This document shows, piece by piece, positions 10,483 to 20,498 of a stretch of 64,000 nt of DNA. The position numbers and the translations under genes are program-made. How positions within the stretch are numbered: position 1 is the first letter of the stretch; the number at the start of each line of letters is the position of its first letter. This DNA is from Pseudonocardia abyssalis (GTDB lineage: Bacteria > Actinomycetota > Actinomycetes > Mycobacteriales > Pseudonocardiaceae): assembly GCF_019263705.2 (NCBI RefSeq), contig NZ_JADQDK010000001.1, positions 5,828,001 through 5,892,000 on the forward strand, read 5' to 3'. The notes beneath the pieces are model-generated. The model was not told where the DNA came from, did not search any database, and saw only the letters and a program-made list of their open reading frames with translations.

Positions 10483-10833
10483 GTGCCCCTGGGAATCAAG
10501 CGTCCGGCCCTCAAGCGCCCGGGCGTCGAGGCGTACCGCAGCTGGACGTTCGTCCTCATCCTGGGTGTGGTCCTCACGGTGTTCGCGATGATCGACCGCG
10601 GCGCGGGAACGGCGGGTGCCGACGGGTCCACGGGCTGTCAGCTGGAGGTCACGACCGACCAGCTCAACGTGCGTGCGGGGCCCGCTGAGGAGTCCGAGCT
10701 GCTCGGTGCGCTGGCCCGCGGCACGCTGGTCGACGGCACCCGGACCGTCACCGACGGCTTCCGTGCGCTGGAGGACGGGACCTTCGTCTCGGACACCTAC
10801 CTGACCCCCGTGCCCGGCACCGACTGCGGCTGA
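10483..10833 (+). CDS. Membrane-anchored SH3b-domain protein
   Basis: A 116-residue protein with a basic N-terminus ([16 protein letters not shown]), one membrane segment around residues 19-36 ([15 protein letters not shown]), and an extracellular bacterial SH3-like domain: [32 protein letters not shown] ... [15 protein letters not shown]. Two cysteines, at the start and end of the domain, probably pair outside the cell. SH3b domains usually bind cell-wall peptides or ligands, so a wall-associated role is likely but unproven. GTG 10483 is supported by a TANNNT element 6 nt upstream. Confidence 0.75.
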   Translation: MPLGIKRPALKRPGVEAYRSWTFVLILGVVLTVFAMIDRGAGTAGADGSTGCQLEVTTDQLNVRAGPAEESELLGALARGTLVDGTRTVTDGFRALEDGTFVSDTYLTPVPGTDCG

Positions 10834-10847
10834 GGGATTCTGCCCAG

Positions 10848-11653
10848 GTGGATCAATCGGGGCTGCTCGTCGTCACCTCGGTCAACGTCAACGGGATCCG
10901 GGCCGCCGCCGTCAAGGGGCTCGCGACGTGGCTCGCGGGCACCGCGGCCGACGTCGTCTGCCTGCAGGAGACGCGCGCGCAGCCCGAGGAGGTGCCGGCC
11001 GGACTGTTCGACGGCTGGCACGCCCGGTTCGCGCCGTGCCTGTCCGCGAAGGGTCGCAGCGGGGTCGCCGTCCTCACCCGCGCCGAGCCCGACGCCGTCC
11101 GCACCGGCATCGACGACGACGAGTTCGCCGGCTCGGGCCGCTACCTCGAGGTCGACCTCCCCGGCGTCACGGTCGGGTCGCTGTACCTGCCCAGCGGCAC
11201 CGTCGGCACGCCGAAGCAGGACGAGAAGGACCGCTTCCTCGCCTCCTTCGCGCCCTACCTCGCGCTGCGGCGGGCGAAGGCCGCGGCCGAGGACCGCGAG
11301 GTGCTCGTCTGCGGCGACTGGAACATCGCCCCGGCGGAGGCCGACATCCGCAACTGGCGCGGCAACGTCAGGAACTCGGGGTTCCTGCCGCACGAGCGGG
11401 AGTGGCTGGCCGCGCTGGTCGGCGACGGCTGGGTCGACGTCGTGCGTGCGCAGCACCCGGGCGTCGACGGGCCGTACTCGTGGTGGTCCTACCGCGGCCA
11501 CGCGTTCGACAACGACACCGGCTGGCGCATCGACCACCACCTCGCGACGCCGGGCCTCGGCGCCCGCGCCCGCTCCGCCGTCGTGGAACGGGCCCCGAGC
11601 CACGCGGAGCGCTGGTCGGACCACGCACCGGTGACGGTGGTGTACGGACCGTG

Positions 11654-11654
<1 letters not shown>
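10848..11654 (+). CDS. xthA: Exodeoxyribonuclease III (AP endonuclease)
   Basis: A 268-residue cytoplasmic DNA-repair enzyme of the exonuclease III / APE1 family that cleaves abasic sites and removes 3' blocking groups. All catalytic motifs are present: NVNGIRAA, LQETR (metal-binding Glu), GRYLEVDLPGVTVGSLYLPSG, GDWNIAP (Asp/Asn), SWWSYR, WRIDHHLAT and the closing SDHAPVTVVY. GTG 10848 starts 15 nt after the previous stop, and GATTCT lies 6 nt upstream. Its TGA shares one base with the ATG of the kinase gene (TGATG), so the two are translationally coupled. Confidence 0.93.
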
Positions 11655-13026
<1,372 letters not shown>

Positions 13027-13030
<4 letters not shown>

Positions 13031-13530
13031 GCGGGCCCGACGGGATGACGTCCGTGCACCGCAACGTCGAGCTCGTGACCGCCGCCCTGCGCACCGGCGG
13101 GGCCGACCCGGCCCGCGTCGCACGGCTGCAGGTCCTGTCCGACGCCGTCACGACCGCGGCGTCCGCAGCCGCCGCCCTCGGCGTCGAGGTCGGCCAGATC
13201 GCGAACTCGCTCGTCTTCTCCGCGGACGGGGAGCCGGTGCTGGTGCTCACCTCCGGCGCGCACCGCGTCGACACCGCGAAGGTGGCGGCACTCGTCGGTG
13301 CGCAGCAGGTGAGCCGGGCGTCGGCGGAGTTCGTGCACGCGGCCACCGGCCAGGTGATCGGCGGGATCGCCCCGGTCGGGCACCCGGCCCCGCTGCGCAC
13401 TCTCGTCGACCGCGCCCTGTCGGCGTACGACGAGGTGTGGGCGGCCGGGGGCATCGCGCACGCGGTCTTCCCGAGCACCTTCGACGAACTGGTCGCCGTC
13501 ACCGGTGGGCGGCCCGCCGACGTGGCCTGA
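13027..13530 (+). CDS. YbaK/EbsC family aminoacyl-tRNA deacylase-like protein
   Basis: A 167-residue protein of the YbaK/prolyl-tRNA synthetase associated domain family. Visible elements are AAAALGVEVGQIANSLVF, GEPVLVLTSGAHRVDTAKVAAL and ATGQVIGGIAPVGH, followed by YDEVWAAGGIAHAVFPSTFDELVAVTGG. Members hydrolyse mischarged Cys- or Ala-tRNA, in trans to synthetases, in the cytoplasm. The GTG start overlaps the kinase stop (GTGA). The role together with a kinase is not obvious; the coupling may simply reflect compact packing. Confidence 0.88.
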
Positions 13531-13536
13531 GCGTCG

Positions 13537-14091
13537 TCAGCGGATCCGTGCGTAGCGCAGGTACACGGTGCCCGACCCGAACGTGCGCTGTTCGACCAGC
13601 CGCAGCCGCAGGTCGACGCCGAGCGGGAAGTACGGGGTGCCGCCGCCGGTGAAGGCCGGCACGACGGTCGCGCGGAACTCGTCGACCAGGTCCACCAGTG
13701 ACGCGGCCAGACCGGCACCGCCGACGGCCAGGTCGCCGTCGGTCCCCGCCTTGAGCCGCGCCACCTCGTCGACCGTGTCGGTCCGGCGCACCAGCCGGCA
13801 CCCGGGCGCGACCGAGGTCAGCGAGTCGGAGAACACGATCCGCGGCGTCGCGGCGTACGCGTGCGCGAACTCGGCCTCCACCGCGTCCCCGTCGGCCCGC
13901 TCCGGCGCCGTCCAGAAGTCCTCCATCACCTCGTAGAGGCCACGGCCGAACAGGAACACCGACGTCTCCCGGGCCTGCTCGTTGGCGAAGCGGTGCACCT
14001 CCTCGTCGGGCACGGTGAAGCCGATGCCACCGGCCGGGTCCTCGACGTAGCCGTCGAGGGAGATGTTCATCGCGTAGACGAGGGTTCCCAT
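13537..14091 (-). CDS. Dihydrofolate reductase family (RibD C-terminal-like) protein
   Basis: A 184-residue protein of the RibD C-terminal / DHFR-like superfamily: LVYAMNISLDGYVEDPAG at the N-terminus, then FLFGRGLYEVMEDFW and a Rossmann-like GDLAVGGAGLAASLVDLVDEFRATVVPAFTGGGTPYFP. Such stand-alone proteins probably reduce a small substrate with NADPH; the substrate is unknown. ATG 14091 was chosen because the conserved strand begins right after it; an upstream in-frame ATG at 14124 adds 11 unconserved residues. Convergent with the YbaK gene, leaving only 6 bp between stops. Confidence 0.87.
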   Translation of the reverse strand: MGTLVYAMNISLDGYVEDPAGGIGFTVPDEEVHRFANEQARETSVFLFGRGLYEVMEDFWTAPERADGDAVEAEFAHAYAATPRIVFSDSLTSVAPGCRLVRRTDTVDEVARLKAGTDGDLAVGGAGLAASLVDLVDEFRATVVPAFTGGGTPYFPLGVDLRLRLVEQRTFGSGTVYLRYARIR

Positions 14092-14203
14092 GGTTGTGAG
14101 ACCGTCCGGGCGTCCGGAACTCATCTCGACCCCGGGTCGGTGAGGTTACCCTGAGTCGATGGCCTCGACGCTGGCCCCCGAGGTGTGACCGACCGACGCT
14201 CGC

Positions 14204-14902
14204 TCAGGCCGGCCGCACCGCCGTCCGCAGCCGCTCCCACAGCAGGTCGACGGTGCCGGGCCGCCACTCGTGCCCGACGCCGGGCAGCACGATCCGCTCC
14301 GCGTCGGGGAACGGGGCCAGCGACTCGTCGAACGAGGGGTAGTCGTAGCCGGTGGCGCTGCGGGGGCCGACGCCTCCGCCGATCCGGACGCTCCGGTCGG
14401 CGTCGCCGTGCACGGCCACCACCGCGACGGACCCGGGATCGGGGCAGGGTGCCACCCGGGCCCCGCCCACGACCCCGATCCCGGCGAGCGTGTGCGACCC
14501 GCACGCCCAGGCGTAGGCCATCATCGCGCCGTTGGAGAACCCGACGGCGTACACGCGGTCGGGGTCGACGCCGTCCTCGGCGACCATCCGGGCGACGAGC
14601 GCGTCGAGCCGGGCCACGTCGTCGACGCCCCGCTCGTGGGCCGGGCCGCAGCAGCCGCCCGCGTTCCACGATCCGCCGACGCCGTCGGGGTAGGCCACCG
14701 CGACGCCGTCGACGGCGTCCCAGCCGTAGCCGTGCGCGTCGGCCCCGGTGCCGCCGAGACCGTGCAGGACGACGACCAGCGGGGTGAGCACGCTCGCGGC
14801 CGGCCGGGGCGTGGCCGGGGCGCACGCGACGGCCAGTCCCACCGCCCACACGGCGGTGATCACCGTCCTGCCCCGCCCCCGCCGCACCGGTCCAGTGCAC
14901 AC
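14204..14902 (-). CDS. Secreted PHB depolymerase-like esterase (LpqC-type)
   Basis: A 232-residue exported alpha/beta hydrolase of the polyhydroxybutyrate depolymerase / feruloyl esterase type, similar in plan to mycobacterial LpqC. The N-terminus has RRGRGR, a hydrophobic stretch and a possible lipobox AVAC. Catalytic features are [16 protein letters not shown] (oxyanion), [18 protein letters not shown] (nucleophile GFSNG), [12 protein letters not shown] (Asp) and LPGVGHEW (His). The CCGP cysteines may form a disulphide. GTG 14902 was preferred over GTG 14863 because it supplies the positive n-region of the signal peptide. Divergent from fbiC. Confidence 0.78.
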   Translation of the reverse strand: MCTGPVRRGRGRTVITAVWAVGLAVACAPATPRPAASVLTPLVVVLHGLGGTGADAHGYGWDAVDGVAVAYPDGVGGSWNAGGCCGPAHERGVDDVARLDALVARMVAEDGVDPDRVYAVGFSNGAMMAYAWACGSHTLAGIGVVGGARVAPCPDPGSVAVVAVHGDADRSVRIGGGVGPRSATGYDYPSFDESLAPFPDAERIVLPGVGHEWRPGTVDLLWERLRTAVRPA

Positions 14903-14941
14903 CGCGGCCCGGCGGCTGTCGACCGCGGGCCGGAGTCGACC

Positions 14942-14947
14942 TACTGT
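14942..14947 (+). promoter_or_regulatory. Candidate leaderless -10 element for fbiC
   Basis: TACTGT, 6 nt, then the fbiC ATG at 14954. Confidence 0.42.
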
Positions 14948-14953
14948 CGTGGC

Positions 14954-17530
14954 ATGGCCCAGACTCTCCCCGAACCCGCACCGACCGACGCCTCGCTCCG
15001 GCGCGCGCTGCGCCGGGTCCGAGACGGGGCCCTGCTCGACGTGACCGAGGCCGCCGTCCTGCTCGCGGCCCGCGGCGAGCACCTCGACGAGCTCCTCGCC
15101 GCCGCCTCCCGCATCCGCGACGCCGGGCTGGCCGCGGAGGGTCGCCCCGGCGTCGTCACGTACTCGCGCAAGGTGTTCATCCCGCTCACCCGCCTGTGCC
15201 AGGACCGCTGCCACTACTGCACGTTCGCCACCGTCCCGCACAAGCTGCCCGCGGCGTTCCTGGAGCGCGACGAGGTGCTGGAGATCGCCAGGGCCGGGGC
15301 GGCTGCGGGGTGCAAGGAGGCGCTGTTCACCCTCGGCGACCGCCCCGAGGCCCGCTGGCCCGCCGCCCGCGAGTGGCTCGACGCCCGCGGCTACGACTCC
15401 ACGCTCGACTACGTCCGCGCCTGCGCGATCGCGGTGCTCGAGGAGACCGGGCTGCTGCCGCACCTCAACCCGGGCGTCCTGTCCTGGGAGGAGCTGACGC
15501 GGCTCAAGCCCGTCGCCCCGTCGATGGGGATGATGCTGGAGACCACCGCGACCCGGCTGTGGAGCGAGCCCGGCGGCCCGCACTACGGCAGCCCCGACAA
15601 GGAGCCCGCGGTCCGGCTGCGCACCCTCACCGACGCCGGGCGCGTCGGCGTGCCGTTCACGACCGGGATCCTCATCGGGATCGGCGAGAACCGCACCGAG
15701 CGCGCCGAGTCGATCTTCGCGATCCGGGCGGCGTCGCGGGCGGCCGGGCACATCCAGGAGGTGATCGTCCAGAACTTCCGGGCGAAGCCGGACACCGCGA
15801 TGCGCAACGACCCCGACGCCGACCTCGACGACCTCGCCGCCACCATCGCCGTCACCCGCATCGTGCTGGGGCCGAAGATGCACGTGCAGGCCCCGCCCAA
15901 CCTCGTCGGCGACGAGTTCGCGCTGATGCTGCGCGCCGGCATCGACGACTGGGGCGGCGTCTCGCCCGTCACCGCCGACCACGTCAACCCCGAGCGCCCG
16001 TGGCCCGCGATCGACGAGCTGGCCACGCGGTCGCAGGCGGCCGGGTTCACCCTGCGCGAGCGGCTCACCGTCTACCCGAAGTACGTGCGGGCGGGCTCGC
16101 CGTGGATCGACACGCGGCTGCACGCGCACGTCGCCGCCCTCTCCGGCGACGACGGGCTCGCGAACGAGAGCGCGGTCGTGACGGGGCGTCCGTGGCAGGA
16201 GCCCGACGGCGGGTTCGCCTCCACCGGCCGCACCGACCTCAACGCCTCGATCGACACCGAGGGCCGCACCGAGGACCGGCGCGGCGACTTCGAGTCGGTC
16301 TACGGCGACTGGGACGCCCTCAAGGACGAGCTGGCCGCGTCGCAGCAGGCCGCGCCCGTGCGCCTCGACTCCGACGTCCGGGCGGGTCTCGCGCTGGCGG
16401 GCTCGGACCCGTCGGCGCTGCTCGACCCGGCCCACCACGACGCCGCGATGGCGCTGATCCTCGCCGACGGCCCGGCGCTGGAGGAGCTCACCCGCCTCGC
16501 CGACGACGTCCGCCGCGACGTCAACGGCGACGAGGTCACCTACGTGATCAACCGCAACATCAACTTCTCCAACGTCTGCTACGTCGGCTGCCGGTTCTGC
16601 GCGTTCGCCCAGCGCGAGCGCGACGCCGACGCGTTCCGGCTCTCGCTCGACGAGGTCGCGTCCCGCGCGGTGGAGGCGGCGGCCGACGGGGCCACCGAGG
16701 TGTGCGTGCAGGGCGGCATCGACCCCCAGCTCCCCGTCACCTTCTACGCCGACCTCGTGCGTGCGGTGAAGGCCGCCGTGCCGGGGATGCACGTGCACGC
16801 GTTCTCGCCGATGGAGATCGTGTCGGCGGCGGCGAAGGCCGGGGTGTCGATCGAGGAGTGGCTCACCGAGCTGCGCGACGCCGGGCTGGGCTCGATCCCC
16901 GGCACCGCGGCGGAGATCCTCGACGACGAGGTCCGCTGGGTGCTCACGAAGGGCAAGCTGCCGGCGTCGCAGTGGTTGGAGGTCGTGGGCACCGCGCACG
17001 AGCTGGGCATCGCGTCGAGCTCCACGATGATGTACGGCCACGTCGACGAGCCGCGGCACTGGCTCGGGCACCTGCGCACCCTGGCCCGCCAGCAGGACGA
17101 GAGCGGCGGTTTCACCGAGTTCGTCCCGCTGCCGTTCGTGCACCACAACGCCCCGATCTACCTGGCCGGGCTCGCCCGTCCGGGACCCACCGAGCGCGAC
17201 AACCGGGCCGTGCACGCCGTCGCCCGGCTCGCCCTGCACGGGCGGATCGACCACATCCAGTGCTCGTGGGTGAAGCTCGGCGACGACCTGTCCGCCGACA
17301 TCCTCCGCGGCGGCGCCGACGACATGGGCGGCACGCTGATGGAGGAGACGATCAGCCGGATGGCGGGGTCGGAGAACGGCAGCGCCCGCACCGTCACGGA
17401 GCTGGCCGCGATCGCGCACGCGGCCGGGCGTCCGGTGCGCCAGCGCACGACGACCTACGTGGGCTCGCCGACGCGCCTGGAGCCGGCAGGAACCGCCCCG
17501 CCGAGGCTGCTCCCGCTCACGACGGCCTGA
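14954..17530 (+). CDS. fbiC: Bifunctional FO synthase FbiC (CofG/CofH fusion)
   Basis: An 858-residue cytoplasmic enzyme that makes FO, the deazaflavin core of coenzyme F420, from 5-amino-6-ribitylaminouracil and tyrosine. It contains two radical-SAM halves. The CofG half (about residues 50-400) has its 4Fe-4S cysteines at Cys82, Cys86 and Cys89 (CQDRCHYC). The CofH half (about 520-850) has them at Cys542, Cys546 and Cys549 (CYVGCRFC). Length matches the mycobacterial fusion. ATG 14954 follows a TANNNT element by 6 nt. The gene faces an F420-type luciferase-like oxidoreductase gene across a small ORF, which suggests local use of F420. Confidence 0.97.
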   Translation: MAQTLPEPAPTDASLRRALRRVRDGALLDVTEAAVLLAARGEHLDELLAAASRIRDAGLAAEGRPGVVTYSRKVFIPLTRLCQDRCHYCTFATVPHKLPAAFLERDEVLEIARAGAAAGCKEALFTLGDRPEARWPAAREWLDARGYDSTLDYVRACAIAVLEETGLLPHLNPGVLSWEELTRLKPVAPSMGMMLETTATRLWSEPGGPHYGSPDKEPAVRLRTLTDAGRVGVPFTTGILIGIGENRTERAESIFAIRAASRAAGHIQEVIVQNFRAKPDTAMRNDPDADLDDLAATIAVTRIVLGPKMHVQAPPNLVGDEFALMLRAGIDDWGGVSPVTADHVNPERPWPAIDELATRSQAAGFTLRERLTVYPKYVRAGSPWIDTRLHAHVAALSGDDGLANESAVVTGRPWQEPDGGFASTGRTDLNASIDTEGRTEDRRGDFESVYGDWDALKDELAASQQAAPVRLDSDVRAGLALAGSDPSALLDPAHHDAAMALILADGPALEELTRLADDVRRDVNGDEVTYVINRNINFSNVCYVGCRFCAFAQRERDADAFRLSLDEVASRAVEAAADGATEVCVQGGIDPQLPVTFYADLVRAVKAAVPGMHVHAFSPMEIVSAAAKAGVSIEEWLTELRDAGLGSIPGTAAEILDDEVRWVLTKGKLPASQWLEVVGTAHELGIASSSTMMYGHVDEPRHWLGHLRTLARQQDESGGFTEFVPLPFVHHNAPIYLAGLARPGPTERDNRAVHAVARLALHGRIDHIQCSWVKLGDDLSADILRGGADDMGGTLMEETISRMAGSENGSARTVTELAAIAHAAGRPVRQRTTTYVGSPTRLEPAGTAPPRLLPLTTA

Positions 17531-17554
17531 GCCGCGGGGGCCGTGCCCCGCGGT

Positions 17555-17560
17555 TACCGT
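17555..17560 (+). promoter_or_regulatory. Candidate leaderless -10 element for the 53-aa ORF
   Basis: TACCGT, 6 nt, then ATG 17567. The same hexamer and spacing precede the SH3-domain gene at 10483. Confidence 0.38.
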
Positions 17561-17566
17561 GGGGCC

Positions 17567-17728
17567 ATGGGAGTGCTCGGGAGTCTGTTTCCTGGTCCGG
17601 AGATCAGCGACGAGGGCGGCGAGTCCGGCGACGGCCAGAAGTGGCGGCTCGGACCGATCGACCTGGAGAACGGCACGGTCGAGGTGGTCCGGGCGCCGGC
17701 CCCGGAGCCACAGGACGACGACGCCTGA
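17567..17728 (+). CDS. Small hypothetical protein (53 aa)
   Basis: A short ORF directly after fbiC. It has a hydrophobic start (MGVLGSLFPGP) and an acidic, glycine-rich remainder with WRLGPIDLENGTVEVV in the middle. It is not recognised as a known family. Evidence that it is real: a TANNNT element 6 nt upstream of the ATG, actinobacterial codon bias, and a hairpin just downstream. GTG 17543 is a possible longer start. It has no transmembrane helix and no cysteine. Confidence 0.5.
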   Translation: MGVLGSLFPGPEISDEGGESGDGQKWRLGPIDLENGTVEVVRAPAPEPQDDDA

Positions 17729-17781
17729 GCAGGCCGCCGTCGACGGCTGCGCTCGACCCGGAGGTCCCCGAGACGGACGGC

Positions 17782-17860
17782 GCCCCGTGGGTGAGATGAC
17801 GGCTGGTGCTGCGCGGGCCCGGCCGCGCAGGGCCAGGTGTCATCTCACGGGGCCAGCGCC
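17782..17860. terminator. Imperfect palindrome between convergent genes
   Basis: GTGAGATGAC (17791-17800) is the exact reverse complement of GTCATCTCAC (17839-17848). The arms extend outward with CCCCG/CGGGG and inward with imperfect GC-rich pairing through CTGCGCGGGCC and GGCCGCGCAG. The stop codon of the luciferase-like gene (17845) lies inside the right arm. The element sits between convergent genes and probably acts as a bidirectional terminator, though it could be a dispersed intergenic repeat. Confidence 0.6.
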
Positions 17861-18789
17861 TCCAGCGTGGCGCGACCCGCCGGATCGGCGTCGGTCGACA
17901 CCGGCACCAGGCACACCTCGTCCACGCCGTACTCCGCGATGCGCTCCCGCACCTGCTCCGCGCTGCCGACCGCCCCGACGCACGCCACCAGCTCGTCGGG
18001 CACCGCGGCGAGCAGGGCGGCGGGTTTCGGGCGGGTACGGGCGTAGGCCACCAGGTCGCCGAACCCGGCCTCGGCGAACACCTCGCCGTAGCCCGGCGCC
18101 GCGAGGTAGCCGACGACGCCGCGGCGGAGCTGGGCGAGTGCGGCCTCGTCGGGATCGACGGCGGCGGTGACCCAGGCGGCCGTCCGCGGCACCGCCCGAC
18201 CGGGTGGGACGGCCGCGCGCATCGCGTCGACCAACCGGGCGGCGGAGGTGGGGGTGAGCAGGTTGAGCACCATCCGGTCGGCGTGCCGCGCGGCGGCCCG
18301 CACCGCGGCGGGCCCGAACGCGGCGACCGTGATCGGGCCCCCGGGGGCGGGTGCGCGCAGGCGGTAGCCGCGGGTGCGGACCGCCTCCCCGTCGACGTCG
18401 GCACGGCCGCCGTCGAGCAGCGTCCGCAGCGACTGCGCGGTCTCGGCGAGCGCCCGGGCCGGGCTCGGGGACGGGCGGCCGTGCCACCCGCCGACCACCA
18501 CCGGGCTCGACGACCCGATCGCGACCTCCACGGTCCGTCCGGTCAGCTCCGCGACCGTCGCGGCACCGATCGCGATCTGCACCGGCGTGCGGACGGCCAC
18601 CGCGAACGGCCCCAGCACCAGCGGGATCCGGCCGGGCAGCGCAGCGCCGAGTGCGAACGCGTCGTAGGTGGCCATCTCACCGATCCAGAGCCGGGCGTAG
18701 CCGCACCCGTCGGCGGCGCGCGCGGTCTCCACCGCCTCGATCGACGGCCGGTCCTGCCAGAGGCCGAGCGCTACGGAGAGCTCAGCCAC
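17845..18789 (-). CDS. Luciferase-like (LLM class) F420-dependent oxidoreductase
   Basis: A 314-residue TIM-barrel protein of the luciferase-like monooxygenase superfamily. Signature parts are YARLWIGEMATYDAFALGAAL, PLVLGPFAVAVRTPVQIAIGAATVAELTGR, VEVAIGSSSPVVV (cofactor-binding turn), ITVAAFGPAAVRAAARHADR and the C-terminal VPDELVACVGAVGSAEQVRERI. The layout fits the actinobacterial F420-dependent class rather than FMN monooxygenases, and fbiC is next door. The substrate is unknown. It overlaps the upstream acyl-CoA synthetase by 19 bp, so it is the last gene of a three-gene unit with carotenoid oxygenase. Confidence 0.88.
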   Translation of the reverse strand: MAELSVALGLWQDRPSIEAVETARAADGCGYARLWIGEMATYDAFALGAALPGRIPLVLGPFAVAVRTPVQIAIGAATVAELTGRTVEVAIGSSSPVVVGGWHGRPSPSPARALAETAQSLRTLLDGGRADVDGEAVRTRGYRLRAPAPGGPITVAAFGPAAVRAAARHADRMVLNLLTPTSAARLVDAMRAAVPPGRAVPRTAAWVTAAVDPDEAALAQLRRGVVGYLAAPGYGEVFAEAGFGDLVAYARTRPKPAALLAAVPDELVACVGAVGSAEQVRERIAEYGVDEVCLVPVSTDADPAGRATLEALAP

Positions 18790-20498
18790 GTGCGCAGCTC
18801 CCGCTTCAGGACCTTGCCGAGCGGGTTGCGCGGCAGCGCGTCGACGACGGCCAGGCGCTCGGGCAGCTTGTAGGACGCGACCTTCCGCTCACGCAGCATC
18901 GCCACCAGATCGTCCAGGGTGGGGGCCGCGGTGTCCGGCGCGAGCACGACGACCGCGGCCGTGCGCTCCCCGAGCACCTCGTCCGGCACCCCGACGACGG
19001 CGACCTCCGCGACGGCCGGGTGCGACACGATCAACGCCTCCAGTTCGGCGGGGGAGATGTTCATGCCGCCGCGCACGACGATGTCACGGGCGCGGTCGAC
19101 GTAGCGCAGCAGCGTGGGGTCGTCGTCGGCGATCGCGAAGACGTCGCCGGAGCGGTAGAAGCCCTGGTCGTCGAACGGGTCGCCGGCCCCGCCCCAGTAG
19201 CCCGACATGATGGTCGGACCGGCCACCCGCAGCTCGCCCGGACGCCCCGGCTCGGTGACGTCCTCGCCGGTGGTGAGGTCGACCAGCCGCGTGCAGACCC
19301 CGGCGCTCGCCGGGTTGGGCCAGGTGCGGCCGGGCCCGCCGAACCAGGGGAAGTAGGCGGCGCGGGCGTCGGGGTCGGGCACGGTGAGCTGGTCGGAGAT
19401 CAGCGGGATGCCTTCGTTGGAGCCGAAGAAGTTGGTGACCTCGATGCCGAAGCGGTCGCGCCACTCGCGGATCAGGGCGCCGGACAGCGGGGCGGAACCC
19501 GACCCGACGACCCGGAGCGAGGACAGGTCGGCCGCGTCCAGCAGCCCGGGCGCGCGCAGCATGCCGGTGAGCAGCGCGGGCGGCGCCAGCGTGTACGTCA
19601 CGCGTTCGGTGGCGATCTGCCGCAGGTAGGTCGGCAGGTCGAACGGATGGTGCTGGACGAGCGTGGCACCGGTCAGCAGCCACGGCACGAAGATCCCGCC
19701 GAAGCCGGCCATGTTGACCAGCGGGAACGGGCTGAGGATCACGTCGGCGGCGGTCAGGCCCGGGGCAGCGGCGCAGCCCCGCCCGATCACCGTCCAGCTG
19801 TTGGCGCAGCGGGGCACGCCCTTCGGCGTGGCCTCGGTGCCCGACGTCCAGCACAGCGTGACGACGTCGGCGGGGTGCTGCTTCAGGCGCGGCACGGTGG
19901 CGGCCGGCAGCCCGTCCAGCGACTCGACGCCCGCGGGCAGGTCCGGGCCCCAGGCGAGCACGGCGACGTCACCGGGCCAGCCGTCCGCCGACGCCCGGGC
20001 CTCCGCGGCGTGCCGGCGGTCGCCGAACGAGCCGACCGTCACGACGGCGCGCAGCCCGGCCGACGCACCGAGCGGGGCCAGCTCGTGCTCGCGCCACGGC
20101 ATCGGGAACGGCGAGACGACCGCCCCGAGCCGGGTGACGGCGAGGTAGGCCACCACCAGCTCGACGGTGTTGGGCAGCTGCGTGCCGACGACCGCACCCG
20201 GCCCGATGCCGCGGGCCGCCAGCACGGCGGCCAGCGCGTCGACCTCGGCGTCGAGCTCCACCCAGGTCGGCCGCCGCGGCGGCGAGCCGAGCAGGGACTC
20301 CCGGTTGGCCGGGTCCACCACGGCCACCGCGTCGCCGCGCTCGGAGACGCGGGCGCGGAACAGGGCGTCCCAGGTCCAGGCCGCGTCGTCGTGCCACCAG
20401 CCGGCGGCCACGTACTCCGCGATCCGCTCCGGGGGGTGCCGGTGCGCCTGCGGCACCCGTGCGCGGAGACGGTCGCCAGGGCCCGCCGCTCCGCTCAC
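18771..20498 (-). CDS. AMP-dependent acyl-CoA synthetase
   Basis: A 575-residue adenylate-forming enzyme (ANL superfamily) that activates a carboxylic acid with ATP and CoA. Motifs: CWTSGTEATPKGVPR (P-loop-like A3), NFFGSNEGIPLIS (A5), GFYRSGDVF (A7), YVDRARDIVVRGGMNISPAELE (A8) and the catalytic Lys near the end in NPLGKVLKREL (A10). GTG 20498 overlaps the oxygenase stop as GTGA and gives a normal length. Co-translation with a carotenoid-type oxygenase suggests that the substrate is an acid derived from an apocarotenoid or stilbene-like cleavage product; this is inference. Confidence 0.9.
   Translation of the reverse strand: MSGAAGPGDRLRARVPQAHRHPPERIAEYVAAGWWHDDAAWTWDALFRARVSERGDAVAVVDPANRESLLGSPPRRPTWVELDAEVDALAAVLAARGIGPGAVVGTQLPNTVELVVAYLAVTRLGAVVSPFPMPWREHELAPLGASAGLRAVVTVGSFGDRRHAAEARASADGWPGDVAVLAWGPDLPAGVESLDGLPAATVPRLKQHPADVVTLCWTSGTEATPKGVPRCANSWTVIGRGCAAAPGLTAADVILSPFPLVNMAGFGGIFVPWLLTGATLVQHHPFDLPTYLRQIATERVTYTLAPPALLTGMLRAPGLLDAADLSSLRVVGSGSAPLSGALIREWRDRFGIEVTNFFGSNEGIPLISDQLTVPDPDARAAYFPWFGGPGRTWPNPASAGVCTRLVDLTTGEDVTEPGRPGELRVAGPTIMSGYWGGAGDPFDDQGFYRSGDVFAIADDDPTLLRYVDRARDIVVRGGMNISPAELEALIVSHPAVAEVAVVGVPDEVLGERTAAVVVLAPDTAAPTLDDLVAMLRERKVASYKLPERLAVVDALPRNPLGKVLKRELRTWLSSP

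Noticed and set aside
14270..17530. Extension of fbiC upstream to 14270, and a 1071-codon minus-strand frame across fbiC
   Set aside because: The upstream part overlaps the esterase gene and has no family similarity; the minus-strand frame beyond 14902 shows no protein-like pattern.
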